Of a stretch of DNA of 64,000 nucleotides, positions 15,918 through 26,136 are shown piece after piece (the stretch's first letter is position 1; every line of letters starts with the position of its first letter). The stretch comes from Chitinispirillaceae bacterium. GTDB taxonomy: Bacteria; Fibrobacterota; Chitinivibrionia; Chitinivibrionales; Chitinispirillaceae. A model generated the notes under the pieces. The model was given only the letters and a program-made list of their open reading frames with translations, made no database searches and was not told the DNA's origin. Position numbers and translations under genes: made by a program. The stretch is taken from the NCBI GenBank assembly GCA_016929595.1, contig JAFGIN010000193.1, positions 1 to 64,000 of the forward strand, written 5' to 3'.

Positions 15918-16863
15918 CTGTTTCTTTTTTCTTCCGCTTTCCGAAACCGATTTTTACTCTGAGTTTGAGTGCGTTATGCTGTACATCATTTATTAATGTA
16001 TCCAGGTTGGCGACACTTTTTTTCAGGTCGGTATAAAATTGTTTATCTTTTATCAGCATGTTTAGTGTTCCGTCGCCTTTATCAATTTTATCGATCATCA
16101 GTTTAACCGAACGGATCAGAGAATCGGCACCGTTGCTGATTGTTACCGCATTTTCCAGGAGTGTGTCTCCATTGCTGATAATATTGTTGATACGAGTTTT
16201 GCTGCTTTTAACAATAACATTCAGTTCTGTAGTGAGATAATTGACTTGTTTGATAATCGAATCGAGTTTAGGTTCATTATCCACAATAATCGACTGTCCG
16301 GTACTGGTTATTGTATCCAGCCGCGAGAGTAGAACGGTGAATGTCTCAGAGAAGGAGGGGTCGCCCACAGTTTGATCGATAATCCTGGAAACATTTCCTG
16401 CGAGCACTCTTACTTCGCTTAATACGGTACCTACCATACCCATAGCCTCAGCAATTCCGGTATCAAAATATCCTTTCAGATATGTTGTATCCTTTCCTCT
16501 GACTGGTGGAACGGTAGTTCCGGCTGAAACGAGTGTAATGCCCACACCCCGTTCACCCATAAGGCCGATATTCTGGACTGTTACCTGACATGAATCAGTT
16601 AAACGAATGTTCCGGTCCAGATCAAAAACAGTCATAACCATATTATTTCTGATATCCAGATTTTTAACAGATCCTTTGGGAATCCCGTTTACCATGACCG
16701 GATCTCCAGCCTGCAGTGTTCCTACATTTGGAAAAAGTACTGCATATGATACAAGCTTCCTTGAGACAGATACTTCTTTAAGCCACAGTACACCCGTGAT
16801 AAGAATTATCAGAGAGAACAGAATCGATGCTCCAACGATAAGATCGACATTGGCTTTCTTCAC
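15898..16863 (-). CDS. MCE/MlaD-type lipid-transport protein
   Basis: About 321 residues. One N-terminal membrane helix (LIVGASILFSLIILITGVLWL) is followed by a single MCE domain (about 35-115) with the pattern VLFPNVGTLQAGDPVMVNGI and IGLMGERGVGI, then a long helical tail with many Asn, Ile and Leu, as in Mla/Mce proteins that form periplasmic lipid channels. The usual partner genes (MlaE permease, MlaF ATPase) are not adjacent. I prefer GTG 16863, which has GAAAGGT upstream, over GTG 16881, which has no ribosome-binding site. Coupling to ptsH by a 20-base overlap is unusual. Confidence 0.85.
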   Translation of the reverse strand: MKKANVDLIVGASILFSLIILITGVLWLKEVSVSRKLVSYAVLFPNVGTLQAGDPVMVNGIPKGSVKNLDIRNNMVMTVFDLDRNIRLTDSCQVTVQNIGLMGERGVGITLVSAGTTVPPVRGKDTTYLKGYFDTGIAEAMGMVGTVLSEVRVLAGNVSRIIDQTVGDPSFSETFTVLLSRLDTITSTGQSIIVDNEPKLDSIIKQVNYLTTELNVIVKSSKTRINNIISNGDTLLENAVTISNGADSLIRSVKLMIDKIDKGDGTLNMLIKDKQFYTDLKKSVANLDTLINDVQHNALKLRVKIGFGKRKKKETDERATN

Positions 16864-17027
16864 GTAATAAGTACCTTTCACTCAAAAGAGCAGAGTAAAC
16901 TGCGGTATTACCTTAAATATAACATCTTTTTAAAGAAAATTTAATCCAATTATCAGCGATAAACCTGGAATGTGTCAGAGTTGACAGCAATTGTGCTTTT
17001 ATCGGTGCCGGGTTGAGAAATAAAATG

Positions 17028-17056
17028 GGCCGGAGGCTATTATGCTCTTTCCGGCC
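17028..17056 (-). terminator. Probable terminator of hpf
   Basis: GGCCGGA (17028-17034) pairs with TCCGGCC (17050-17056) just past the hpf stop. On the minus strand the stem is followed by CATTTTATTT, a weak T-run. Confidence 0.5.
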
Positions 17057-17069
17057 ACTATAGAGGCTG

Positions 17070-17411
17070 TTATTGATCCAGTTCAGGAATCATATCCGGA
17101 ACTACCATATCCGGAACTGTAGTTTTATGATTTTTAATTTTTTCATTTAATTTTTTTAATTGACGTTCTGTTTTTGAAAGTGCTTCATCAATAGCTTTTC
17201 CAAGGTTATCGGCTTTAGCGCTGGCTACGACCTGATGACCCGGGGCGCTCAAAGTAATTTCCACTGTCTTATCCACATGCTCACTGTCAAGAATGACGTG
17301 ACATGATGTAATCTTATCAATAAATTTCTCCATTCGTTGAAGTTCTGTAGTAATAGTGTCCTGCAAGGCCTGTGATGCTTTGTTGTGGCGCGAGGTGATT
17401 TGAATCTCCAT
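17070..17411 (-). CDS. hpf: Ribosome hibernation promoting factor (HPF/RaiA family), short form
   Basis: 113 residues with the beta-alpha-beta-beta-beta-alpha pattern of the family: MEIQITSRHNKASQALQDTI, HVILDSEHVDKTVEITLSAPG, ASAKADNLGKAIDEALSKTERQL. Such proteins dimerise or silence ribosomes in stationary phase. It is the short type, lacking the long C-terminal dimerisation domain; a 20-residue Pro-rich end (PDMVVPDMIPELDQ) replaces it. I chose ATG 17411, nine bases after AGGAG; the in-frame GTG 17417 is too close to the ribosome-binding site. Confidence 0.88.
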   Translation of the reverse strand: MEIQITSRHNKASQALQDTITTELQRMEKFIDKITSCHVILDSEHVDKTVEITLSAPGHQVVASAKADNLGKAIDEALSKTERQLKKLNEKIKNHKTTVPDMVVPDMIPELDQ

Positions 17412-17460
17412 AGTCACCTTCTCCTTATAATTAAGGTTAACACTGAAACTTCGGGATTAC

Positions 17461-17484
17461 AAAAAAGCCACATCCTATGTAGCT
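17461..17484 (-). terminator. Terminator of lipA
   Basis: On the minus strand AGCTACAT and ATGTGGCT pair over a three-base loop and are followed by TTTTTTG. It lies 96 bases past the lipA stop and before hpf, so the two are probably separate units. Confidence 0.6.
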
Positions 17485-17579
17485 GTTTCTGTTGTCCCTC
17501 TATTTTGAAAATAATTTATATCTTACCATAAAATCAGCTTAAAAAGTAGCTCCATAATGTCAGCACTGCTAAGCTATTG

Positions 17580-18434
17580 TCATTTATTGAAATATTCCTC
17601 TGCCCTGTAGGAACTTCGTATGAACGGTCCACTATACACGGCATCAAACCCCATTTTCAAACCCTCTGATTTATACATTTCAAATGTTGAAGGAGTAATA
17701 AACTCCTGTACCGGTATCTGTCGTGACGTTGGTTGAAGGTACTGACCAATTGTCAGAATGGTACAACCATGTTCCCGAAGATCGTTCATGGCATCGATAA
17801 CCTCCGTCGTTTTTTCTCCGAGTCCAACCATAATTCCCGATTTTGTTGTAAGACCATTTGATGCCGCTTTACACAAGACATCAAGTGAGCGGTGGTATTG
17901 TGCCTGTGGTCTGATCTGAGCGTACAACGATGGAACCGTTTCGATATTATGATTCAGGATGTCAGGTTTGCTTTGAAAAACAACCTTCAAAGCTTCATCG
18001 TTGCCCTGAAGATCGGGAATCAGAAGCTCTATTGTTACCGACGGTATCCGCTCTCTCAGCTGGTAGACGATCTCACTGAAAACCGATGCTCCTCCATCCT
18101 CAAGATCATCACGTGTTACCGAAGTGATAACAACATGTTTCAGTTCCATTTTTTTTACAGCATTAACCAGGTTTTCCGGTTCCTGTTTATTCAGTTCTCC
18201 CGGTGGATCGTGACTGATACTGCAAAATGCGCAGTTTCTTGTACAATTTTCACCCAGAATAAGAAATGTGGCAGTACCTCGGGAGAAACATTCACCCCTG
18301 TTGGGGCATTTTGCTTCCTGGCACACCGTGTGCAATCCATATTTCCTGATCTCATCATGGACTACATTCTGCTTTCCGGAGTATGCAAGCGGGCGTTTTA
18401 ACCAGACTGGAAACCGTTTAACAGCTTTATTCAA
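17580..18434 (-). CDS. lipA: Lipoyl synthase
   Basis: LipA is a radical-SAM enzyme that inserts two sulfurs into protein-bound octanoyl groups to make lipoyl cofactors. The 284 residues include the auxiliary cluster cysteines C38, C43 and C49 (CQEAKCPNRGEC), the radical-SAM cysteines C64, C68 and C71 (CTRNCAFC), the family stretch TSVTRDDLEDGGA and the closing SGPFIRSSYRAEE with the Ser that ligates the auxiliary cluster. Length and motif order are normal. No lipB or lplA is adjacent. The gene stands alone with its own terminator. Confidence 0.97.
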   Translation of the reverse strand: MNKAVKRFPVWLKRPLAYSGKQNVVHDEIRKYGLHTVCQEAKCPNRGECFSRGTATFLILGENCTRNCAFCSISHDPPGELNKQEPENLVNAVKKMELKHVVITSVTRDDLEDGGASVFSEIVYQLRERIPSVTIELLIPDLQGNDEALKVVFQSKPDILNHNIETVPSLYAQIRPQAQYHRSLDVLCKAASNGLTTKSGIMVGLGEKTTEVIDAMNDLREHGCTILTIGQYLQPTSRQIPVQEFITPSTFEMYKSEGLKMGFDAVYSGPFIRSSYRAEEYFNK

Positions 18435-18722
18435 TTACAATCCTGACAATTTAAATAGTAACTACTTTAGATTAACCGCTAAATATCATGAATATAAAAT
18501 ACGGGAAGCTAGCCTTATTTGTTTAAAAAAACATTTATAATTGTGTATTCAGAGGAATGTGTGTCAGAGCGCGCGGTTGCTGATTTTTCCGACTGCTGTC
18601 CACCGTATACAGGTCATTGCAACAAAAGGTCTGATCTTTGCTTCATGCTACACGACTGTTTTCTCGATGTAGCTACAGTGAATTACCATTTTTGACAAAG
18701 TGTTTTATCAAGGAGATTACAT

Positions 18723-19880
18723 ATGCGAATTGCGATGTTAACCTGGGAGTCTCTTCATTCAGTTTCCCTGGGAGGAGTGGCGGTTCATGTAACAGAACTT
18801 GCTGCTGCACTTGAACGAAAAGGGCATGAAGTGCACGTTTTCACTCGAATGCGATGGGCAGGCGATTGGCAGTATGACCAAATCCATGGCGTTCATTACC
18901 ACAGAGTACCGTACTGCGGAGCACTGGATGTAGTCGATGATACTAACCAGATGTGCAGAGCTTTTGTGGATTCAGTTTTTCATAATGAGAATTATATGGG
19001 GGCGCATTTCGATATTGTACATGCTCACGACTGGATGTCATCAAATGCCATGGTCTGGATCAAGCAGGGACGAAACCGCAAAGGCATCCTTACTATACAC
19101 TCGACAGAGTATGGCAGGTGTGGCAATAATTTTTACGGCGGACGATCCGGAAGAATAATGGATCATGAGCGCCACGGGACCTATTGTGCTGATAAGGTTA
19201 TAACTGTTTCCCAAATGTTGAAAAATGAGATCCAGTGGATTTACAATGTGCCTGACTGGAAATCCTCCGTTGTTCAGAATGGTATTTCGTACCACTCTTT
19301 TGATGGGTTTGTTGATCCGGGTGTGATTAAAGCTCGTTATGGAATTGGTCCGACTGATCCAACAACCCTTTTTGTGGGAAGAATGACTGCACAGAAGGGA
19401 CCGGATCTGCTGGTCAGAGCAATACCGCACATTTTAAGGTATTACCCAAATGCAAAATTCGTTTTCACTGGTGAGGGGGATATGCGTGGTCATGTTGAAG
19501 AGCTTGCAAGAAATCTGGGTGTAGCACATGCCTGCAGGTTTTATGGCGTGTTTCCAAGAGGTGAACTGATAGATCTTTACAGAGCCAGTGAATGTGTGGC
19601 TGTTACCAGTCGTAATGAACCATTTGGTATAGTGGTTCTTGAAGCATGGGCTGCAGGAAAGCCGGTGATCGCAACTCATAACGGGACAGAGTTTGTCTGG
19701 CATGATGTTAACGGATTTAAAGTCTATCCTGACCCCGGTTCTATCGCCTGGGGCATAGGTTCTCTTTATGCTGATTTTGATCATGCCCGGTGGATGGGGA
19801 AGAATGGGCGGGAAGCCGTTGAACAGTCGTTCTCATGGGATATTGTGGCTGACTACACTCTGGGTGTTTATTGTAATTAA
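18723..19880 (+). CDS. GT4 family glycosyltransferase (glycogen-synthase-like)
   Basis: 385 residues with a two-domain GT-B fold. The N-terminal domain begins RIAMLTWESLHSVSLGGVAVH with the nucleotide-sugar loop, and has FDIVHAHDWM. The C-terminal domain has TTLFVGRMTAQKGPDLLV and the EX7E motif in SRNEPFGIVVLEAWAAGKP. Close relatives are annotated as GT4 glycogen synthases acting on glucose-nucleotides, but a different sugar acceptor is possible. AAGGAG lies eight bases before the ATG. It is monocistronic, with a long spacer before the chemosensory operon. Confidence 0.85.
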   Translation: MRIAMLTWESLHSVSLGGVAVHVTELAAALERKGHEVHVFTRMRWAGDWQYDQIHGVHYHRVPYCGALDVVDDTNQMCRAFVDSVFHNENYMGAHFDIVHAHDWMSSNAMVWIKQGRNRKGILTIHSTEYGRCGNNFYGGRSGRIMDHERHGTYCADKVITVSQMLKNEIQWIYNVPDWKSSVVQNGISYHSFDGFVDPGVIKARYGIGPTDPTTLFVGRMTAQKGPDLLVRAIPHILRYYPNAKFVFTGEGDMRGHVEELARNLGVAHACRFYGVFPRGELIDLYRASECVAVTSRNEPFGIVVLEAWAAGKPVIATHNGTEFVWHDVNGFKVYPDPGSIAWGIGSLYADFDHARWMGKNGREAVEQSFSWDIVADYTLGVYCN

Positions 19881-19889
19881 ACTCATACA

Positions 19890-19928
19890 ATCGCTCATCG
19901 CAGGCTTTTGCAATGCCCGATGAGCGAT
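19890..19928 (+). terminator. Long hairpin after the GT4 gene
   Basis: ATCGCTCATCG (19890-19900) and CGATGAGCGAT (19918-19928) form an 11-bp perfect stem starting ten bases after the stop. There is no T-run, so it is either a Rho-independent terminator of atypical form or an mRNA-stabilising end structure. Confidence 0.5.
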
Positions 19929-20364
19929 CCTGCAACTGATCTAATTGTGCTCATGTTTTAGTGCTAGATTATAAGTTTTAAGCCTCCGCTTATCCCAGGC
20001 TGCCTGGTAACGGTTCAGCCACAGCAACAAATATATAGCACAACAGCGAATAAAATGACATAATAGAGCTTGGACCTGATAATCGTTCGAGGTACTTCCT
20101 TGCTGCTTGCAAGTATATGTTCAAATCAGACTGATAGTGGTAAAAACGCTTGTAGTCAATAAATGAATATTCAGAGGGTGTTTACGCAGGCCTGACAGTG
20201 AAAGATGCACAGCATAATGAGAAGTTATATATACACTATTTTAAAAAGGGTGATTTCATCTGTGGACCTCAAATTGGTGACAGATGGTAATATGGAGCGG
20301 CAATCATCGTCGAAGTTTAAAGCGTTGATGGAACCGAAGGGTAAAACATGCCAAGGAGCAAGAA
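19929..20364. other. Spacer before the chemosensory operon
   Basis: About 436 bases with no supported gene. It must contain the promoter of the STAS-CheA operon; the AT-rich segment at 20225-20250 (TTATATATACACTATTTT) is the best place for it, but I cannot assign boxes. AAGGAGC lies just before the ATG at 20365. Confidence 0.4.
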
Positions 20365-20679
20365 ATGATAAACTTTGTTGATTTGCATGAGAAAGATCAT
20401 GTCAGGTTTGTTTTAGATGGCGAACTGGTTGCAGGTGGAATGGACAAACTGCGTGAATCCTTAAAAAGACATATCGAAAACGGTGTACAAAAAGTTGTAT
20501 TTGATATGGAGAGGGTGTCAACGCTCGATTCTGCCGGTGTGGGTTTTCTGGCTGCAGCACATAATTCTCTTGTCAAAGTCAACGGATCGATTAGAACTGT
20601 TCAACTTTCAGAAGAGATGTACAATTTTTTTGTAAGTTTACGTTTGAATACCCATTTCAATATTGAGCAGCGGACGTAA
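20365..20679 (+). CDS. STAS-domain anti-anti-sigma-type protein
   Basis: The 104-residue product is a stand-alone STAS domain. FDMERVSTLDSAGVGFLAAAHN carries the conserved D-S pair, the Ser being the phosphorylation site in SpoIIAA-like proteins. In chemosensory operons such proteins may couple the pathway to a partner-switching module, but no anti-sigma kinase or PP2C phosphatase gene is present here. AGGAGC precedes the ATG. The cheA start lies 43 bases downstream, which suggests co-transcription. Confidence 0.88.
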   Translation: MINFVDLHEKDHVRFVLDGELVAGGMDKLRESLKRHIENGVQKVVFDMERVSTLDSAGVGFLAAAHNSLVKVNGSIRTVQLSEEMYNFFVSLRLNTHFNIEQRT

Positions 20680-20722
20680 AGAATCCTTAAATCTTTTAAA
20701 AAATTCTAATTGGGGAATTTAC

Positions 20723-23700
20723 ATGCAAGATTCGCTATTAAACGATTTTCTGGTAGAATGCAGGGAGCACCTTGAGGGAATAGAGTCTGATCTGCTTGCC
20801 ATAGAGGAATCTGGAAAAAATGTCGATAGTGAGTTGGTGAATAAAGTATTCAGAGCTGCTCATTCGATAAAAGGCGGTGCGGCTTTTTTCAATTTATCTC
20901 AAATAAAAGTTCTGGCGCACAGAACAGAGACTGTCCTTGATATGATTCGCTCCGGAAAATTACAGGTTTCACCTGAAATAATTAACATCCTTCTGAACTC
21001 ATTTGATACGCTACGTTCGATGATCAATAATCCCGATGAGATGGATTCTGTAGATATTTCTTCTCAGGTAGGAGCACTTCAGGAAATCGTTGACAACTCA
21101 GTAACAGAAAAAGAGAGAGGTTCTTTCAACCGTTCAACCAGACTTGCAGATCTGTCAGGAACATGTTCAGTAAATGTACCGGAAATTGATGTCAAGACGG
21201 CAGAAAAAGAATTCCAGTATATCTACCTTATAGAATATGACTTATTGCATGACATAGAAATGGCTGGGAAATCCTCTCTGATGATGCTTAATAGTTTATC
21301 CAGGATGGGAATCATTGTTGATACTCTCTTTGATATAGAAGGGGTGGGGACACTGGATGATGAACCTGTAAATTCTATTGTGGTAAAACTGATATATCGG
21401 ACGGTTGTAGAGCCGGATCTGATCGAAACTGCCGTTGAAGCAGGACATGAAAAAATAGTTTGTATCTATAATCCTCATTCTAAAAAAGAAAAAACGGATG
21501 ATACAAATGCGGATACACAGAAAACTGAAACGTTTAATGATGCCGGGAATGATGACAAAGGTGGTGAGGCACATACTGCGAACCTTTCACAAGCCGGGAG
21601 CAGTTCTGTAGAAGGTCGGTCGAAAAATCCGGTAACGGTGACCGAAACAGTTAGAATTAACGTAGAAGCACTTGACACATTGATGACGCATGCTGGTGAA
21701 CTCGTATTAAGCAGAAATCAACTAATCGATGCAATCAGCCGCAATGATCAAAAGGCTCTGAAGACCTCCGCTCAGCGGCTCAATTTTGTCATTTCCGAAT
21801 TGCAGGAAGCAGTAATGCAGACAAGGCTGCAACCTATTGGAAATGTGTTCAATAAATTTCCCCGGATGGTTCGTGATCTATCAAAAACGCTTAATAAAGA
21901 ACTGCACCTCAATATTGAAGGGAAAGATGTTGAGCTGGATAAAACAATTATTGAGGGATTGAGTGATCCTTTGACACATATGGTTAGAAACGCTGCGGAT
22001 CACGGTATAGAATCACAGTCTGAGAGAACAAAAAAAGGAAAACCCGCAGCAGGTACTATTACTCTGAAAGCTTTTCATGAAGCTGGACATGTAAATATTG
22101 AACTGAGTGATGATGGTAAAGGTATCGATTCAGAAAAAATTGCCGATAAAGCTTTTTCGATGGGGCTCATTACTGAAGAAAAATTAAGAGGTATGACAGA
22201 TTACGACAAAACATCACTGATTTTTCTTCCAGGGTTGTCAACAGCTGAAAAAGTCAGCGAAACCTCCGGACGGGGAGTCGGGATGGATGTTGTTAAAAAT
22301 AATCTCGATCGTCTGGGTGGCAAAGTTTCGATCCAGTCTGCAATTGGGAAGGGTACCGTTTTCAATATCAAATTACCGCTTACACTGGCGATTATACCTT
22401 CATTGATAATTCATGAAGAGCAGGAGCGATTTGCAATACCCCAGGTGAATGTTATAGAATTGCTTCGGATACCTTCAGTACAGATTAAAGACAGGCTTCA
22501 AATAGTGGGAGATACTGAGGTTGTTGTGGTAAGAGGGGAATTGATTCCTATAGTACGCTTTGCCGACCTTTTAGGAATACCAAAAACGTATATCGACCCC
22601 AATACCGGGAATGTTGAAATTGATAGACGCAGTAGAGTTGCTGATCGAAGGTCAAAGAGACGGTCGATCGATGGGCGTATGGATGTTGTGTCTGCAGAAA
22701 TAGAGCAACGCCGAACGGGAAAAGACAGACGTGTAAGAGCCGCAAGTGATGTGAATATTGTCATTGTTTCCAGCGGATTGCTTCAGTATGGTCTCGTTGT
22801 CGACAATATGAGAAATACTGAAGAGATTGTGGTAAAACCTCTGGGTACGCACTTCAAGAAGATGCAGGAGTATGCCGGTGCGACAATAATGGGTGATGGG
22901 GGTGTTGCGCTCATTATCGATGCTACAGGTCTTGCACTCAAAGCAGGTATTACATCTGTATCGGCAGCAAAAAATAAAGGAAATATAGCGGATCTATCGG
23001 GCAGTGAAGGAGAACACTCGTTACTCATTTTTGAAAATACTCCTGGTGAATGCTGTGCTTTATTACTGGAACTGGTATTAAGAATCGAGCAAATCGCAGC
23101 GAACCAGGTCGAATATAAAGGTGGTATTCGCTCAATGCAATACCGGGGAAAATCACTACCTCTGGTACAGTTGTCGGATGCTGCAAATGCAGGTGATGTA
23201 CCGCTTGAAAAAGAACTGGTTGTGATCGTGACCCGGGTTTCTAATAGGGAAATCGGTCTTCTGGGACTTATGCCCGTTTCGGTTGAAGAACGAAACTTTA
23301 TTGTAGATACTACAATCCATCGGCAGCCGGGAATATGCGGTTCAATGATTTTTGATGAAAAAACGGTTATGATGATTGATGTGTTTGAGATAATAGACAA
23401 AGTGTATCCCGAATGGAAAACTGAAAAAAAACGAGACGAAAGAAATGTCGGAACTACGGTACTTCTGGCTGAGGATAGTGAATTTTTCAGAGAACAGGTT
23501 ACAAAATATTTGAATGATGGCGGATATAATGTTATAGCTACCTCTGATGGGATGGAGGCATGGGAAAAACTTCAGGAGCATAAGAATGAAGTAAAATTAG
23601 TTGTAACCGATATAGAGATGCCTGTTATGACAGGATTGGAATTGTGCAAAAAAATCAGAACCGATAAGACATTTTCATCATTGCCGGTTATAGCATTGAC

Positions 23701-23815
23701 ATCTCTGGCTGGAGATGAAGACCGCGAAAAAGGTCTTGCTGTGGGAATTACGGATTACCAGGTAAAATTTGATAGGGACCGTCTTAATGAGGGTATCAAA
23801 AGGTTATTGTCTTAA
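20723..23815 (+). CDS. cheA: Hybrid chemotaxis kinase CheA with two CheW-like domains and a receiver
   Basis: 1030 residues. In order: HPt domain with the phospho-His H47 in [12 protein letters not shown]; a P2-like domain near 160-250 ([17 protein letters not shown]); a dimerisation helix pair near 309-375; an HATPase with the N box MVRNAADHG near 423 and GRGVGMDVV near 516; a CheW domain from about 553; a second CheW-like domain near 761-896; and a C-terminal receiver near 913-1030 with phospho-Asp in [12 protein letters not shown]. An Arg-rich insert ([15 protein letters not shown] and a second block) sits at about 633-672. I chose ATG 20723, which has GGGGAATT upstream; the longer frame begins inside the STAS gene. 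With the built-in receiver no separate CheY is needed. Confidence 0.95.
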   Translation: MQDSLLNDFLVECREHLEGIESDLLAIEESGKNVDSELVNKVFRAAHSIKGGAAFFNLSQIKVLAHRTETVLDMIRSGKLQVSPEIINILLNSFDTLRSMINNPDEMDSVDISSQVGALQEIVDNSVTEKERGSFNRSTRLADLSGTCSVNVPEIDVKTAEKEFQYIYLIEYDLLHDIEMAGKSSLMMLNSLSRMGIIVDTLFDIEGVGTLDDEPVNSIVVKLIYRTVVEPDLIETAVEAGHEKIVCIYNPHSKKEKTDDTNADTQKTETFNDAGNDDKGGEAHTANLSQAGSSSVEGRSKNPVTVTETVRINVEALDTLMTHAGELVLSRNQLIDAISRNDQKALKTSAQRLNFVISELQEAVMQTRLQPIGNVFNKFPRMVRDLSKTLNKELHLNIEGKDVELDKTIIEGLSDPLTHMVRNAADHGIESQSERTKKGKPAAGTITLKAFHEAGHVNIELSDDGKGIDSEKIADKAFSMGLITEEKLRGMTDYDKTSLIFLPGLSTAEKVSETSGRGVGMDVVKNNLDRLGGKVSIQSAIGKGTVFNIKLPLTLAIIPSLIIHEEQERFAIPQVNVIELLRIPSVQIKDRLQIVGDTEVVVVRGELIPIVRFADLLGIPKTYIDPNTGNVEIDRRSRVADRRSKRRSIDGRMDVVSAEIEQRRTGKDRRVRAASDVNIVIVSSGLLQYGLVVDNMRNTEEIVVKPLGTHFKKMQEYAGATIMGDGGVALIIDATGLALKAGITSVSAAKNKGNIADLSGSEGEHSLLIFENTPGECCALLLELVLRIEQIAANQVEYKGGIRSMQYRGKSLPLVQLSDAANAGDVPLEKELVVIVTRVSNREIGLLGLMPVSVEERNFIVDTTIHRQPGICGSMIFDEKTVMMIDVFEIIDKVYPEWKTEKKRDERNVGTTVLLAEDSEFFREQVTKYLNDGGYNVIATSDGMEAWEKLQEHKNEVKLVVTDIEMPVMTGLELCKKIRTDKTFSSLPVIALTSLAGDEDREKGLAVGITDYQVKFDRDRLNEGIKRLLS

Positions 23816-23853
23816 AATGTATAAAAATAAAATATAATGGAGGATGGAACAAA

Positions 23854-25530
23854 ATGAATCTCTTCTCAAAAATAAAAATTGGTAAAAGACTCATGTTATC
23901 ATTCGCAATGCTGTGTGTTTTTACTATTGCGATAATAGCAGTTACCATAAGCGGACTGGTAGATGTTACTAAACAAGTTAATTTGAACGCAAGAAACTCA
24001 GAACTGCTTTTAACGTCACAGGATGTATCCGTATACGCTCACAAAATTGGAGAGCTTTTAGCTGTGATAACAATTACAAATGATAAAAATCAGAGAGAAA
24101 TGTATAAATCGAAAATCGGGAAAATCCGTCTTGCATATCGTTCATTACTTGATTCGCTGCAAAAACAGGTTGCTAGTGAGGAAGAAAAGGTGCTTTTGAA
24201 AGCGGTCGTAGATGTAATAACGGGTGTCCAAGTGTCAACTGATCAGGCAATTGCATTAGCTGATAGCGGGCTGCTGGATAATGCACGGTCCCTTTTTTCT
24301 GAAAAGGCTGTCGTTGAGTTGGAGAAGATAACTGAAAATGCTGAAAACTTTGTTGCTTTTCAGAAAAAGCAAATTCTTAATCTTGAAAGCAAGGTTAAAA
24401 AAACTGTTGTATCCCTGTCGAGACTAGTAATTTTTCTGGGAGTACTGCTCGTTGCATTTTCGATCATAATGTCGACATTAACAACCAGAAGTATAACCAG
24501 GCCGCTGGCTGAAATCGGCAGTAAGATAGTAGCGGTGGCAGATGGCAATATTGCATCAGATATATCACAAGAGCTGCTGTCGCGATCTGATGAAGTTGGC
24601 ACTATAGGAAAGTGTGTACAGAATCTGATTTCAAATCTGAAAAATAGTATAGTAAATTTGACATCAGGTATGAAGGATATTGCTAATTCTACAGGAGAAC
24701 TTCAATCAATTGCAACAACGTTAAATAAAGAAACTGCCGGATTAAAACAACGTGCAACAACCGTCGCTGCATCAACAGAAGAGATGAGTGCTAATACCCA
24801 CTCTGTGGCATCGGGAATGGATGAAACAAGCAACAGTATCTCCTCGGTCGCTGCTGCAACAGAAGAGATGAATGCTACCATTTCTGATATAGCTCAGAAT
24901 GCAGAAAAAGCAAGAAGTGTAAGTGCTGAGGCGATGAAACAGGGGGAAACAATCGTTGATGTCGTTAAAAAACTTGGAATTTCCGCAAAAGATATCAATA
25001 CCGTTACTGAGACAATTACAAGTATCTCCGCTCAGACAAACCTGCTTGCCCTTAATGCGACTATTGAAGCTGCGCGTGCAGGTGCTGCAGGAAAAGGTTT
25101 CGCAGTCGTAGCAAATGAGATAAAAACACTGGCCGAACAAACATCAACTGCAACCGGTGATATAAAAGCTAAGATAAATGGTATTCAAACTGCTACCGAA
25201 AAGGCAATTGCTGATATTCAACAGATTACAGGAGTGATAAAGGATGTCGGTGATATCGTAAATGGTATTGCAACTGCAATAGAAGAACAGTCAACCGTTA
25301 CAAAAGATATCGCGGCAAATATCTCGCAGGCAACTGATGGCGTAAAGGATGCAAATGTCCGTATCAGAGAGACTGCAAAGGTTTCTAATGAAGCTGCCAG
25401 AGATATTTCTATAATGAAAAATGGGTTTGACGGGATTGTGGAGGTAACCGGACAGGTAAACTACAGTACTGAACAAATAGTAAATGCTTCCGGAAAAATA
25501 AAATCTATTGTAGAGCAGTTCAAAGTCTGA
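23854..25530 (+). CDS. Methyl-accepting chemotaxis protein
   Basis: 558 residues. A first membrane helix (about 13-35), a four-helix-bundle sensor region, a second membrane helix (about 190-208, [18 protein letters not shown]), a HAMP linker and a long signalling coiled coil. The hairpin tip carries [19 protein letters not shown] and [11 protein letters not shown]. No CheR-docking pentapeptide is seen at the C terminus. The sensor should be periplasmic. The ligand is unknown. It sits between cheA and cheW, so it is probably the cognate receptor of this pathway. GGAGG lies eleven bases upstream of the ATG. Confidence 0.94.
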   Translation: MNLFSKIKIGKRLMLSFAMLCVFTIAIIAVTISGLVDVTKQVNLNARNSELLLTSQDVSVYAHKIGELLAVITITNDKNQREMYKSKIGKIRLAYRSLLDSLQKQVASEEEKVLLKAVVDVITGVQVSTDQAIALADSGLLDNARSLFSEKAVVELEKITENAENFVAFQKKQILNLESKVKKTVVSLSRLVIFLGVLLVAFSIIMSTLTTRSITRPLAEIGSKIVAVADGNIASDISQELLSRSDEVGTIGKCVQNLISNLKNSIVNLTSGMKDIANSTGELQSIATTLNKETAGLKQRATTVAASTEEMSANTHSVASGMDETSNSISSVAAATEEMNATISDIAQNAEKARSVSAEAMKQGETIVDVVKKLGISAKDINTVTETITSISAQTNLLALNATIEAARAGAAGKGFAVVANEIKTLAEQTSTATGDIKAKINGIQTATEKAIADIQQITGVIKDVGDIVNGIATAIEEQSTVTKDIAANISQATDGVKDANVRIRETAKVSNEAARDISIMKNGFDGIVEVTGQVNYSTEQIVNASGKIKSIVEQFKV

Positions 25531-25572
25531 ACCCGGTCACTATTATCAGAGTAAATTAAAAACGGAGTACTG

Positions 25573-26055
25573 ATGATATCAATTGAAAATACAGAACAGA
25601 ACAGTATCCTGACGGTCATTTTTGTGGTTGATGACATCCTCTTTGGTCTTGATGCAGGTATCATTCAGGAGGTTGTACAGGTAAAAAAAATAACTCCGGT
25701 ACGTCAAGCGCCACCCTATATTGCAGGCGTTATGAACCTTCGCGGACGTGTTGTTACAGTGATCGATCTGGGAACAAGACTGGAGATGCAACAGGTCGAA
25801 ATAAATGATCAATGCAGAATACTTATTGTCGAGTGGAAACAGGAATATATAGGTGTGCTTGTTAATTCTGTATCTGAAGTGATCCAGGTCGAAAAAAGTG
25901 ATATAAAATCGTCACCTGGAAATGTCAAAGGGGTACAGCAGATGTTTATTTCCGGTGTTTTTAAAAGGTTGGATCAAACGCATGCGTGCTTGCTTGATAT
26001 AGACAAACTCTTAGATCCTGAATCCAGAGAAAACGAAAAAGATAGAGTTGAATAA
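25573..26055 (+). CDS. cheW: Chemotaxis coupling protein CheW
   Basis: 160 residues, a single CheW domain. Recognisable parts are VIFVVDDILFGLDAGIIQEV, the central APPYIAGVMNLRGRVVTVIDL and LVNSVSEVIQVEKSDI. CheW links the receptor tips to CheA. It lies 42 bases after the receptor gene and 81 bases before cheB. Nothing unusual. Confidence 0.94.
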   Translation: MISIENTEQNSILTVIFVVDDILFGLDAGIIQEVVQVKKITPVRQAPPYIAGVMNLRGRVVTVIDLGTRLEMQQVEINDQCRILIVEWKQEYIGVLVNSVSEVIQVEKSDIKSSPGNVKGVQQMFISGVFKRLDQTHACLLDIDKLLDPESRENEKDRVE

Positions 26056-26136
26056 TTTATATATGTAAATTATTGTTCTGCACTGACCCTTACCACATTT
26101 TATTATTGACAAACAATTACATGAGGAAGTAAACGA

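Noticed and set aside
19929-20364. Riboswitch upstream of the chemosensory operon
   Set aside because: I looked for c-di-GMP and cobalamin-type conserved boxes and could not find them.
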